Origin: Serendipita indica DSM 11827
Taxonomy: Eukaryota; Basidiomycota; Agaricomycetes; Sebacinales; Serendipitaceae
Length of the DNA: 64,000 nucleotides
NCBI GenBank assembly: GCA_910890315.1
Contig: CAJVGD010000005.1
Location: forward strand, 434,001 to 498,000
Direction of reading: 5' to 3'
The notes beneath the pieces were generated by a model. It saw nothing but the letters and a program-made list of their open reading frames with translations. It made no database searches and had not been told where the DNA came from. Made by a program: the position numbers and the translations under genes. Shown in pieces: positions 44,758-56,765 of the stretch. Within the stretch, counting starts at the first letter, position 1, and each line of letters starts with the position of its first letter.

Positions 44758-45670
44758 ATGACCACGACAACGGAAACATTAGCAAAAGAGGCTGAAGCAG
44801 AAATTCAGACGCTCGCGGATAAGGATGCGGATTCAACAGACTCTAACATTCGTTACATGGCCTATGGAAGTCGGTTACGCACGGCCCTTGTAGCGTCGTC
44901 ACGCTATGTAGCCTACGTATGATTTTTTTGACATCCTGTTTTCTTTCTCCTAATTTCTCTGCGTTTTTCTTCTGAACCTAGACGAGTGATGTCGGCGAGG
45001 CATTCCGACCGGTCGTTCACCCCCGGATTGTTACAGCTGCGTAAGAAGGAATAGTGGCTGTTTGACATATGACTCATGCTTCCGGGCCACACCTCCCATC
45101 TACTCCAAACGGACGTCAGTTATGGCATAAGCTGGCTCTACCTCACTGGAGACGTTGGATATGAAGCCTACAAGGCTTATCGACGAGGACCTTCGGCATT
45201 GGATCGCGCCGATGGATTCTCTGAACGGACGAGAATCGGAATGGTCGCTGTTCAACGGGCTGTCTTCCAGTCCATAGCATCTATGTACGCATGATCTACT
45301 TTGGGTCTGTATTGACTTTGTCTAATCAACCGATAGGGCACTCCCAGCGCTGACGATCCACACCGTTGTCGCGCAGTCGGGGCGACTATGGAAGAACGCT
45401 AAGAACCCACGCGCCAGAGGTAAGTCGCCAACATCTCTCATTCTTCATGACTCTCATAAAAGTAAGCGTGGGGTCCTACATTGACCGGCCTGGGCGTTGT
45501 GCCAGCACTTCCTTACTTGTTTGATCATCCAGTAGAGCAGGTCAGGTTATCTTTCTTTCACAGTGCCCTCTACCATTCTGATATATTACATTTAGGCGAC
45601 AGAAAAGGCGTTCGACTGGATCAAGGAGCAACTGGCCAAGAGTAACGGCAAGGGCCACAAAGAGCTTTGA
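44758..45670 (+). CDS. Mitochondrial fission process protein 1 (MTP18/MTFP1-like)
   Basis: Inner-mitochondrial-membrane protein of the MTP18 family, which promotes mitochondrial fission. Exons: 44758-44916, 44982-45040, 45120-45284, 45337-45419, 45467-45540, 45596-45670. Signature strings: YMAYGSRLRTALVASSRYVA, TSDVGEAFRPVVHPRIVTAA, YGISWLYLTGDVGYEAYKAY, ERTRIGMVAVQRAVFQSIAS, MALPALTIHTVVAQSGRLWK, WGPTLTGLGVVPALPYLFDH and AFDWIKEQLA. The N-terminal 30 residues are acidic/Thr-rich rather than a classical presequence. Six clean exons, no slip. Flanked by an NWD gene and a Gfd2-like gene on the same strand. Confidence 0.9.
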
Positions 45671-45788
45671 CTGAAGATAGATATAGACCCTCAGACTGAT
45701 ATTCTTTGTGTCTTTCTATTTGTATCGCACTATGGAGCTTGTCAGGCTCCTAACTTGTTCCCTGCCACAATCGTGAATTTTTGCCAAA

Positions 45789-47517
45789 ATGTCGATGCAG
45801 AGTGCGGTCATGCACGGATGGTACCGTATGACAGACATCATCTGGGAATGGTGAGATTCGGCATCGAGCAAAGTCTACCACGATCAAAACTTGATGAATG
45901 TTTAGGCAAAAAGTTCTTCCAGAGCAAGACGTGACCCCGTTCAAATCGTTTATCCATTCAGAAGCATTGACGTCTCCCGATCATCCATTCTGGAATCCAA
46001 GTCAAGGGGGCGTTGAGCTCTTCATCGGTTCGTATTCATCGGAATTAGCCCAATGCTTGGCTTACTCTACGAATATCTAGGCGTATTGAAACACAATAAC
46101 GAGTCTCGGCTGCTCTATTCATCCAAGCAGATCGAATACATCCGATATTGGATCAAGGCAATGGGCTTCGTCGACCATCTGCTCCCACTTCCTCACAGCG
46201 AGTGGCTGCTTACGGTCGATATGCTTAGTTCCGTTGCTCCAATTATCATTAAAACAGCCGCAGAAATGAAACAGCAGCAAAAGGTATGTTCCTTTTCCGT
46301 CCGCCGTCCCCTTCGAATAACCTTCCCTTCCTTTCTTGACTCAAGCAAATCGACAAACTCAATAAACGTCTTCGAGGAGCCGTCGACGTCAAGCTCGCCG
46401 CCATTCGCCAGATCTTTGAGCGTGTACGCGCCGCATACGGTACATGCAAGGGCACATGGATTGCGCTGGATTTCGAATCCTGGGAGCTCGCGCATGACGT
46501 GATCACAGAGTTTGGCTTTGTAGAACTGAAGTGGAGGCCAGCCGACGTCGACACTGAAACCACAGCGGCGGATCGCACTACGGTTGGGAATACGGATAAG
46601 GCGAAACGGGCAGAGACGCCTCCAGGGTCTAGTTCATTTGAGCCTGTTATTACGCGTACAGGCCACTGGATCTTAGAGGAGAACCAATTTCACCGGAATG
46701 GGACGTACTGTCCAGATAACCGAGATGTACGTCCTCGCTCTCGAGCCCTCCAGTGACTGATGAGCTATAGTGTTATGCGTTTGGGAGGAGCGAAGTCATC
46801 CCAAGAGCCGAGTTCATTCGCCGCATTCGAGCTCTCATTCGCCCTGAGAATCACGAAGGCCCAGTCTACCTGGTGTTCCATGATCATTCCCAAGACGTTG
46901 CGCACGTAGTGCATTCTCTCGAAGCATCATATACTGACATGGTATTAGGTATCTCACAAAGCCCAAGTACAAACTGGAAATTCTTGAAGAACCTCCGACG
47001 TTATCTCTCCCTGAAACTCCACCAACCGAAGGCCTCTTTGCTATCGACACTTCATTGATGTTTGCGGCCCTCGAAGGGGACAATGAATCCCGGCGGAAGC
47101 TCGAGGATGTTTACCGCCGGCTGAAGCATTCGGTTCGCTACGACTTCCACAATGCTGGAAACGACGCAAAGGTGCGTTGGTCTCGATAAATTGATGTCTA
47201 TGTGGATAAATCTCGTAGTACACTCTCGACGTTCTCCAAGAGATGGCGACGGGCGGGCCATTGGATACACAACGTGAGCGTCGTTGGCCTGCTCCTCCTC
47301 CAGAACCTGGACAACCGCCGAAGAAGACAGTCAGGTCGAAGATTGGAGACCAGAGGACGAGTCTGACTACGAGGACGTGGAGATGCTCATGCGGCCTGAC
47401 GAGGATTGGGTTCGTCGAGAGAATGCCAAACCAATCATAGGCAAACCCATCACTGTGACAGCTGAAGGAGAGGACGTGCCGTATCGCCAGGTTGAGACAG
47501 AAGCACCGATGTCCTAG
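45789..47517 (+). CDS. Gfd2/YDR514C-like RNase H-fold domain protein
   Basis: Exons: 45789-45850, 45906-46283, 46346-46726, 46771-46901, 46949-47171, 47219-47273, 47342-47517. Reads MSMQSAVMHGWYRMTDIIWE, WQKVLPEQDVTPFKSFIHSE, then helical linker and the domain start WIALDFESWELAHDVITEFG with the DxE pair of RNase H-like exonuclease folds. Next come HWILEENQFHRNGTYCPDNR, VYLVFHDHSQD, LFAIDTSLMFAALEGD and YDFHNAGNDAKYTLDVLQEM; the C-terminus is acidic (EDESDYEDVEMLM). Near 46051-46054 the frame slips by one missing base in an A-run (GCC CAA ATG expected). The intron at 46902-46948 is GC-AG. Family members in yeast are linked to mRNA export suppression; enzyme activity is not established. Domain call is by DFESWE and layout. 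Confidence 0.72.
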
Positions 47518-50278
47518 TTGATGGTAGACACAAAAGATGCACTAGCGTGGTGACATCGCATGTACCAAGTGTATGATTTATGAAAGTTTTCCATTTGAAT
47601 TGTGTTTGCTAAGCTGGTGGACTAACTCCGGGCCGGTTGGAGTGACGTTCCGAAAGAGGCAACTTTCATCAGGCCAATGGGATAACGGCTCATTTCGGTC
47701 TAAAATCATTAACCTCGACTGTCAATTGTCACAATACACATAGTTTCTTTTCAATCACAGCCTTAACCAGGGGCTCGCAATCATAACATCTACGTAACTC
47801 GTCTCGAGATTCAGCCAATGTAAATTTCGTGTATCATGGGCTACCGAAAAGTTGGTCGTCGTTTGGTCCCATCCCATAGATACGCAGGACCCTAAAATAC
47901 GGTAAGTAAGGGCGGACGTGGTCGTTTCCAGCCGCCGACACCTACCTATCAGCACTCTTTTCAGTGGTTCCATGAAGGAGACTCTCTGTGGTCAAACAAA
48001 CTTCATGCGCGTCCTTGCCTTGTAGACCTTGTGTCCAGACTTGCGATGCCAATGGACGGTGGCACAAGGGACAGTAAGGGAGTCTTAACTCGATATCTAT
48101 GAGAGTACAACAGAGGGCTATTGTTAGCCATTTGTCTTGGGACCAATGTTTCCGCATGGGCTCACTAGCACTTTGGTTGGGAGCCCAATTTACAGCACCA
48201 GCAGAGTCGGAACTGGTCATCTTGACTTTGATTAATAGTCGATGCGGTTTCGAAGGAGAGTTGGTTGGGTGGGTTGGAGGTCTAGCACCTCTACTCGGGG
48301 CATTTTATACTGAGAAAATCAAATTCACCTACCGAGGCGGTGACAAATCCACCAGAAGTTTGTCGCTAAACGCTCTTCAGATAGACTACACCTACCCCAG
48401 AGAGGGACAGCAGCCAGCAGGACATGCGGCATCGCATTGGGCTCTTGTATGTCACGCGATATGCACGGATATCAGGCTGGTCTCATGCAAAAAGCCAATT
48501 TACGCTCCACTATTGTCTAGCCACATGTATATGCGTCGAATACAGAGGTAGAATGCCGCATTTGTTCGCAGTCAGGTGCGATATCTCCTCGATCACACTT
48601 CAGACCACCTCCGAATATGTACGGCCGGATCCATATGTAAATTCATGGATCATTTTGTCCACATGTCAAAGCAGCTCTCCTCGAGGCGCCGAACCCCAGC
48701 ATTGTAAGCACATCGCCAGCCCGGGCTGCAGCCATTGATCCTCGCCCACTTCTAGCAGGTATATTCCTTGCGTCCTGAATATCATGACCTGTGTAGAATG
48801 TGTAGTCAGCCCGAGCACTCATATGAGTCCAAGCGTCTTAGAAGAAGGCTGCTTCCCGTTCTTCGTCACCGTCTTTTCTAGGAATGTTGATCTCCAATAC
48901 GTCGCTTTGTGTATAGTCGATTGCTTCCGGCCACATTTGTGTGATCTTCAACAATACTTTTGCGTGCAGCGAGGGGAACGTTTAGCGAGCAGCCAAGTGG
49001 CAGAACATGGTTGCGCAACGCAGGATATGTTGTACAGGCTCATGAGAGTCTTATATCTGCAGCTGATGTTGGCTGCCGTGCTGATTTACTAGACTTACTG
49101 TCAAGACCGACGTCGAGGTCAACCTCACGGGCAACGCAACGAGCAAGCTTTTCAAGGCCAACCCTGACTTCAAAGCTGTGAGTTTGAGGTGGAAAACGAT
49201 GTAGAGATATATTGATAGAAGCGTATTACTCAAGCTGGTGTGGTTGAGGGAGGAAGATGCGAGGTTGTTATCCGTACGTACGTAGGTTACAATCGTGTAG
49301 ATGCCTTCATAGCACTCACAATTATCGGATATACACCATTATATAATCTTTCACGTCTCCTTTACTGCTGAGCAGTCGCTTCCAAAGGCCGTAACAGGAT
49401 TTGCACAGGCCGGACAGGTCCAAGCTTGCGACGCTCGTGCCTGCCAGTAGTATTAGTAGATGAATGACAGTAGAAATCCCTCCTCATATTCACATACCAT
49501 TCCAAGGAGTCTTTTACGACATACGGCGGGACGTGGGGGAAATCCGTCCTGTACTTGGCTTCCAGATAACAAGAAAGCTATTACAACTCTCCTCAAGGAC
49601 CTTTTCGAGCCACAGACAGATACAGGACTGCCCCAGGGTGACGAGATAGAGGGTGATTAGGGGGAATCTGCAGCAACGGTGAGACGGCGGAACCGCCAGT
49701 CCGATACACAGGTCTCTTTCTCATTCCCAAAAAGGTCGACAATAGGCCCTGGAAATAGAGACCTGATGCCCCAGAAGCAGCCTTGAAACATCAAGTCAAG
49801 GCACGCCGGCAACGCCTGCGTGCTCCATCAAAACTCGCCTTGGATCCTCCCGAGTACATTCGTTCGTCAAATGACCCGTTGTTCATCCTCACTACCATCC
49901 TTCTTGTCGCGCACCAATTGTATTTAATTGCCAGGAATCTTCGGTTGCTGAGAAAATTTCGACGAGACGGAGGATGTCGAGACTAGCCTTGTCTGCACCC
50001 TCCAAACTGTTTGGTGACTTAATTATTCAGTCACGGATCCCTTTGTTTCCCCAACGGGCGCCACACGCATTTTTAAGGAACATCCCCCAGTTCAAATTTC
50101 AAAAGGCAGAGCATGAATTGAGCTACGAATCGTTACATCGAGAGTGGAGGGAATAAAAATTTTGCTAAATTCCTTGGTATCGTTTCTAACCATCGTCTTT
50201 CTTCCTTTATGCAAATCGATATCTACGGTGACGTCCGTTGCTGGCGACCCTAACCAAAAACACCTGTCACTGCCACTC
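47518..50278. other. Gene-poor interval with scattered exon-like scraps
   Basis: No complete gene is recognised in 2.8 kb. A GC-rich stretch at 49097-49180 reads in one frame TVKTDVEVNLTGNATSKLFK and ends AGCTGTGAGT, like a 3' exon edge with donor. Other open pieces are 48099-48551(+), 49464-49649(+) (IPPHIHIPFQGVFYDIRRDV) and 49783-49986(+). They do not join into a known protein and may be remnants. The right end is the 3' side of HIS4. Confidence 0.4.
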
Positions 50279-53200
50279 CTAGGCGTGGAGCGCCTGTAAA
50301 CGGACGCGAACGGCGTTGGCGTGCGCCTCGAGGCCCTCGCATTCAGCGAGGGTAACGACAACGGGACCGAGCACCTTGAGGCCGTCTGGCGAAATCTCTT
50401 GTGATGTAATGTGCTTTTGGAACGATGCCGTGTTAACGCCGCTGTACTGGCGCGCGTAGCCGTTGGTGGGCAGAGTATGGTTCGTACCCGAAGCATAGTC
50501 ACCGCAACTGTATGGTGATTTGAAAAAGGAAGAAAAAAGTCAGATATCCATAGAGAGAAAAAAGCGGGAGGATAGCGAGATGAAACGCGAATATGGCGTG
50601 AACGACCGATTGAGGGGAGACGAAGAAGACCACCCAGCGAGATAGCACGGCCGGAGCATGCTCCAGCAGCTATTGGCCCCCAAATAAAGTGCTGGTAAAG
50701 CGCCAGGAATACAACGCCCATTGCGTAAGGACACGACGGAGTAGGCCCCGGCGTTGGCCGATGTGAGGAAAGGGGTGGGGCCAAAAGAACGCAAAGGAAC
50801 CTACCTCTCAGGGGTGTATGGCCCGAAAAAGACACTGCCCGCATTCTCCACTTTCGCCATCACCTCGTGCACCTTTGTCCCCTCGATGCCAGGCACATTG
50901 ACGATCAAGTGCTCGGGAGCGTACCGATTAGAAAACGCCAGCGCCTCATCCAGACTCTCTACGATCACTGTAATGGACTTTGCAATAGACTGCCGCACGA
51001 TGTCGAGCCCGGGGGAGAAGTCGTGCTTGCCGGTCTACTTCTGCTTCGATCGCCTGCAACGAGGTGGAGGATAGCGTGACTCCAACGAGGACGACTTGCG
51101 AATCCACCCCGTGTTCGGCTTGCGAGAGTAGGTCTGCTGCGACAAAGGCTGGGTCCGAAGTTGAGTCGGCTATGACCTGTTCTGTGGATCAGAATGCTTC
51201 TCGCGAGGGGGTTTCTAATGGGAGGAGGGGCGATGTGGAAGTTGACCGAGCGAAAAAGACGGCGAGGACGTACCAATACCTCGGAAGGTCCCGCGGGCAT
51301 GTCGATGCCCACCAGTGCTGCATCGTCATTCTGCACGAGCATCTTGGCCGCTGTGACCCATTGATTTCCCGGTCCAAAGATTTTGTCAACTTTGGCACCG
51401 TCTGCGTCCCATACGCGAGCGCTCCCACAGCCTGAGCTCCTCCGCATTTGAGAATAGCAGACGCACCGACGAGATGCGCGGCGTAGAGTACCTCGGGCGA
51501 GACTGTCGCGTTCCCACTCGTCGTGAGAGACGAGCGTTGTGGAGGCGTCGCGAATACAACCTCTTTACACCCCGCGACTTGGGCGGGTACGCCGAGCATC
51601 AAGGCCGTTGACGGTAAAACTGCCGTACCTCCTGGAATGTACAACCCAACTTTGTTGATCGGCTTGGCTACTCGCGTACAAATTACGCCGGGCGACGTCT
51701 CGACCGTGAGAGAGGCGGAGAGCTGAGCGGTATGGAACTTTTTGATATTTTGATACGCGACGTCCATTGCCTCCTTGACTTGTTGGGATAGAGGAATGCG
51801 CGTCGTGCCGTCTAAACAGTGATATTGACCTACAGGCAGATCACGTGAGTACGCCGAGTGTGGAAGAAAGAATGGCTTACCGTTACCAGACTCTGGAGCG
51901 AAGAATGGTGGACGAATGACAACTTCATCCAACTCAGCCTTGTCAAACTGCTTCGTGAGCGCTTTGAGAGCTTCGTCTCCTTCCTTGCGCACGCGTTCGA
52001 CGATGGGTTGGACCTTGGCGATCATGTCGCCCGATTTGAGGACCGGTCGACGGAGTAGAGCAGCCTGCTCTGGTGGAGACAACGCAGAGAGTGTGTATGT
52101 TGTCATCTTAATTTTTTCCGCTTCCCCATTCTGATATCCATTCAAGGTGGACGGGGCTTCTACACCGTTTGTCTTCGACGCGATGCCATTCAGAACAGCG
52201 CTTGTTCCGTTAACGACGCCATTCACCTTGGTCGAAGCGGTATATCCGGGCTTGGCATCCCCCTTTCGTCTGGTAACCTTGTCGCCTTTTTGTCGAGAGC
52301 ACGTTCGACGTCTGCCAGCCTGACGCCATTCTTCAGGCACATGACCATTGCGAAATAGAGCAAGTCTGCAGCTTCAAAGGCAATGTCGTCCTTTGTCGTC
52401 GCAGCACACAACTCATCCGCCTCTTCTTTAATCTTTTTCTGCAACAAGTCTTCATCCGCCATCAATCTCCTCGTGTATGACCCTTCTGGTGCCGATGACA
52501 ATCGGGAGATGAGTGTGCGTTCGAGACCAGATAGACCGCCATGGATCGAGGTAGCGAGTGGGGAAGAAGGCGAAGTGAAGCACGAGGGTGTGTCCAAATG
52601 GCAAAACCCAGGCTCGACCTGGTCGACGACAAACTCGAGCGCATCGCCGTCGCAGTCTTGTCTGATATGGACGAGTTCCTGGGTCGCACCAGACGTGTCT
52701 CCTTTTTGCCAGAGGGCATTCCGAGAGCGGGACCAATAGACCCCACGGGAAGAGGCAAGTGCGGCGGCGATAGAGGAGGCTGACGAGTACACGAGCCCTA
52801 GGGAATGGTTTCCGTGATAGGAGCTCACGACGGTGGGATAGAGCCCGTCTGGTCGGTCGGTCGTAAGAGCGGAGACGAAGAGCGATGCAATGACCTGGGG
52901 CGTGGGTAAGGCTGTCGAGGGAACGACGAGCGTCGTTCTGTGGGAGTGAACCAGTGTGCGAATGGCTCTCCCAATCTCACCCTCACTACTGGCAGCTTCC
53001 ATGGAGAGCGGGACCTCGAAAGAGGAAATGGGGGAGAGGTAGAGGTCATGTGTCCTCGACGGGAACAACCCACGTATAGTTTCTACGAGTGTATAATCGA
53101 TAGTATTTGTACGGACGTAGACTCCGCTGACGGCGTTGCGAAGAGTATCAGTGACGCTGAGGGCGACGGCAGCATTGACGAGATCGAGATGTGCAATGAG

Positions 53201-53521
53201 ACGACTTTTGTCGATACCCGCAGCAGAGCACTTTGAGAGAAGGACGGGCGAGGCAGGGAGGACGAGTTTACGAGCGCCACTGTCGAGGAGAGCCTGAATT
53301 TGCTCGAGACTTATTCCGGCAACATTGTTTGCCACAACATAGAATTCTCTGCATCTGAGTGCAATGGTCGTGTCGTTTATGCTATCGAAAGCGGTATGGG
53401 CATTGGAGAAAATGTCCAGGTCTTGGTGGGAGACAAAAGCAGGACCTAGATGCGCAAGTGGACGCTCTAGATCATGTAGAGTATTCTGAGAAAGAAGAGG
53501 AAGAAATGGCGGAGTGGGCAT
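50279..53521 (-). CDS. HIS4: Trifunctional histidine biosynthesis protein (PRA-CH / PRA-PH / histidinol dehydrogenase)
   Basis: Carries steps 2, 3 and the last two oxidations of histidine synthesis. Start ATG at 53521 ([20 protein letters not shown]). Exons: 53521-51881, 51829-51274, 51176-50807, 50507-50279; the last intron is 299 nt. N-terminal PRA-CH part has [20 protein letters not shown] and [21 protein letters not shown] has [20 protein letters not shown] and [12 protein letters not shown]. The HDH part has [90 protein letters not shown] and [20 protein letters not shown] (Zn/substrate region). Three frame slips break it: missing base near 52284-52292, missing base near 51387-51393, extra base near 51008-51015, all at short homopolymers. 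As histidine synthesis is normally essential to free-living fungi, consensus error is likely. Confidence 0.92.
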
Positions 53522-53711
53522 TGGTAAAAAGGGCGGGTCCAAGTGATGGCGAGTGGCTGGTCGGCCGCTTTATGCTTAGCCGTCGAATCTAAGCGACGTT
53601 TGCTTAGGCGGGCCGAGTGGGTTTTTTAGAGGAGTTGACCATTTAAGAGTTATCACGATCAATCCGCTTACTTGTTCACTTTTGGTCTCCGGCAATGTCA
53701 GTGGTGAGCCA

Positions 53712-55305
53712 ATGCTCGCCCTCGTCGGCATTGGTCTATTTCTAGTCGTCTACATGTTTTGGTCTCGCAAGCCAAAGTGGAACCCAGCTGCAAAGGTATT
53801 AACACTCTACAAGTCTCCATTTCACTGACTTTGCCAGCATTGCATCGTCACTGGCGGCAGCTCCGGCTTGGGTCTCGCGTTTGCAACTCTCCTCGTCAAA
53901 AATGGAGCCCACGTCGCTATTATTGCCCGCGACAAGGACAAACTGGCAAAGGCAATTGAACAGCTCGAGGTGTGTCTGCCCGCTCAACATTTCCTACGTG
54001 TCGAGTCCGCTGTGGACGCGTTTCACACCATTCAATGCACTGGAATATACCTTATTCATGTGTATCAATTCTCTAGGCAGCGCGTGTAAACCCATCTCAA
54101 ATCATCACCTCGCACTCCTTTTCCCTCTCCTCTCTCGCAGAGGCTACAGAGGCTATCAAGAGTGCCTGTACCCCCTTTGATGGCCGCGCTCCCGACGCAC
54201 TCTTTACCTGCGCCGGCGTTGCAACGCCCGGTTACTTTATCGAGGAGACCGAGGAGAGTATGCTCAGAGGCATGCAAAACGCATATTGGATCCAAGCTTG
54301 GCCAGCTCTTGTATGTACCCTTTTTTACTATGGCAATCCGGCCTCTAACCCAACGACTCCACAGGCAACCTCGCGCCTCATCGCCGCCCAAGGCCACCAA
54401 AACACTCGCATCGTCTTTGTCGGCTCGACACTCGGATACATGTCCTTTGTTGGCTACGCATCTTACTCGCCTGCCAAACACGCTCTCGTGGGCCTCACAG
54501 AGACACTCCGTTCCGAACTCGCTCTCTATGGCGCCACAGTGCAATTGTTCGTACCATGTACCATGTTCTCGCCCGGCTACGAAAACGAGAACAAGTCCAA
54601 GCCAGCGATCACGAAGAAGATTGAGGAGACGGATGGTGGGCTCACACCCGAACAGGCGGCGGTTCGCATGCTCAAAGGTGCGTAACCTCTATCTGTGAGG
54701 TAATCCTACTGAACCTCGTCCTCTCGTACCGAAACCTCCACCTCGTTATCGCCCACCACACAACATGTTACGTGCCGACCTCGGTCCGCTGCCGATCAAT
54801 TCTTGCCGTCATCTCCTTACGACATGGAACGGGAATAAAATACCCATCATGTGCACCTCTATCGATGACTCTAGGCGTCCAAAGCAACAATGCGCATTTT
54901 ACAGCCGACATCATCACTGAATTCTTTCGTGTCTCCACGCGCGGCTCGGCTCCGAATAACAACGTGTTCATCGATGCACTCTTCTATCTCATCGCATGGG
55001 TAGGTCCTCGCTATCAGTATTTTCCGCATCAATTCCATTTTACGCTCCCATAACCCTCTCATTCCTTTTTTCCCCATGGTTTTTATCAACCCTGCGTATT
55101 ATCTCAAGCGGTGGTTTGCATTACGCAATTTCCAACAGCCGAATCCACATCCTGTTCTCAAAACCGGCCTGCTGACTTGATTTTATTCTAGCCCGGCGTA
55201 CCCATCTGGCGATACTCGACCGAGAAAGAGGTCCGAAACGGTCGAGAGGCTCATCTTGCAGAGATGCGCGCAAAGGGTCTCGTCAAGGATCCCTCCAAGT
55301 CATAG
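53712..55305 (+). CDS. TSC10: 3-ketodihydrosphingosine reductase
   Basis: ER-membrane short-chain reductase that converts 3-ketosphinganine to dihydrosphingosine. Exons: 53712-53795, 53838-53969, 54077-54310, 54365-54677, 54875-54999, 55192-55305. N-terminal membrane anchor (MLALVGIGLFLVVYMFW) then HCIVTGGSSGLGLAFATLLV (NADPH loop), VAIIARDKDKLAKAI, DALFTCAGVATPGYFIEETE, IVFVGSTLGYMSFVGYASYS with catalytic Ser and the YSPAKHAL Tyr-x3-Lys, then VQLFVPCTMFSPGYENENKS, which is typical of KDSR proteins. C-terminal membrane part NNNVFIDALFYLIAW and a charged cytosolic end. The frame is clean. It starts 190 bp from the divergent HIS4 start, so they share a promoter region. Confidence 0.92.
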
Positions 55306-55592
55306 TCTCTCATGAAGCCCCTCCCTGACCCAAGATTATCATAGGTCTATCTGGTATTTCAGGTTTCAGGAACTATACGCGTCGTCGTGGTATAATCGGA
55401 TTTTGGCTTGCTCTCTGATCAAAATACTATCTTCTTTACCTATTTCTATTCGAGGGAGGAGCTAAGGATAACGCAGGCGGCGTGCAATATGCATACGCAT
55501 AGGTAAATGCAGTAGGTACGCATACAAGAGCGAGCAAGAGGTTTTGTCGTTCGATCGTCTCCCAGAATAAGGAATCCAAGCACGGATAAGGC

Positions 55593-56587
55593 TTAGACCT
55601 CCTTTGTCTTGACAGTACCACGCAAGAGACCGGTCTATTCTGCACGTGAGCAAAAGCAGCGCGGTTCAAATATAGTTTACGCACCCTGCGAGCAGCAATA
55701 AGACCGACTTTCTGACCGGGGACGGCTTGTCGGGAGATGGTGGACGCCTTTCCGATGTGCTGATGGTTACCACCACCATGAGGATGGTCGACTGGGTTCA
55801 TCGCAACACCACGAGTACGAGGCCAGCTACACGAATGTCAATCTCTCACTGTCGCTTCGACGTATAGAAACTCACTTGTAGCGCTTGGCCTTGAATTTAT
55901 AGTACGCACGACCAGCTTTGAGCAATGGCTTGTCAATACGACCACCACCCGCAACGATACCGACAGTCGCGCGAGCGTTGCTGCTGACAGTCTTCTTTGC
56001 GCCAGATGGGAGACGAATGCGAGTCTTGTTCTCTTCGGGGGTGTGTCCAATAATGGTGGCATAGTTGCCAGACGTGCGTGCAAGCGCACCACGGTCACCC
56101 ACTTTTTCTTCAACGTTGCAGATGATGGTACCTTCGGGCATGTTGGCCACTGGCATCACGTTTCCGACAGCCAATGCCGCCTTCTTTCCGCAGTAGACAA
56201 AGGCACCCGTGTGCATTCCCTCGGTGGCGATAAATGTCTCTGTGCGCAGCTTGTAGCGGTATGGATCGCGGAAGACGACGCGCGCAAGTGGGGCACCTCT
56301 ACATACAATTTTCGAATTAGTTGCCGTATATAATCCACTGACGATGAGTTTAACGCACCGTCCAGCGTCGTGGATAATGTCCTTGACGATTCCCCGAATG
56401 TAACCATTTCGCTCAGCAAAGTCGAGCGGTCGTAGGCGTGCTGGTGCCTTGTTGTGGTGCGTATGCGCCTTGAACTATATCACAAAGTTCCAGATATCAT
56501 CAACATGTTGTCCTTTATCCCTTAATGGTGGCGAAGAGTACATACGATGGCATGCGAACGCCTCTGTGTGCGGATAACTCGACCCAT
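55593..56587 (-). CDS. 60S ribosomal protein L2/L8 (uL2)
   Basis: Universal large-subunit protein at the peptidyl-transferase centre. Exons: 56587-56546, 56474-56359, 56298-55876, 55826-55685, 55634-55593. Translation [120 protein letters not shown], then [20 protein letters not shown] (the invariant uL2 loop with the essential His) and [12 protein letters not shown]. Length and ends match the family; five exons in a short gene is usual for basidiomycete ribosomal genes. Clean frame. Convergent with TSC10. Confidence 0.97.
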
Positions 56588-56765
56588 TGCTCCGAATAGC
56601 TTCTAGTTTTCTACAGATGGATGTGAATTTTAGGTGTGAGCTCAAGTCAAGACGGCAGCGTCGAGCGCACCTTTATGGCCGGGTTCCTGTTTGTGTTTAT
56701 TTGGCCCTCAAAGTTTCTTATGGCGGAGCTCAAAATCGACCCCTCTTGATATACAGTACAACGGG

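Noticed and set aside
47274-47341. A frame slip in the last part of the Gfd2-like gene
   Set aside because: A 68 nt GT-AG intron (gtgagc ... tcgaag) rejoins the acidic tail in frame, so no error is needed there.
50092-50844. 250-codon minus-strand open frame at the HIS4 3' end
   Set aside because: It runs through the long last HIS4 intron and exons in the wrong register; HIS4 motifs lie in other frames.
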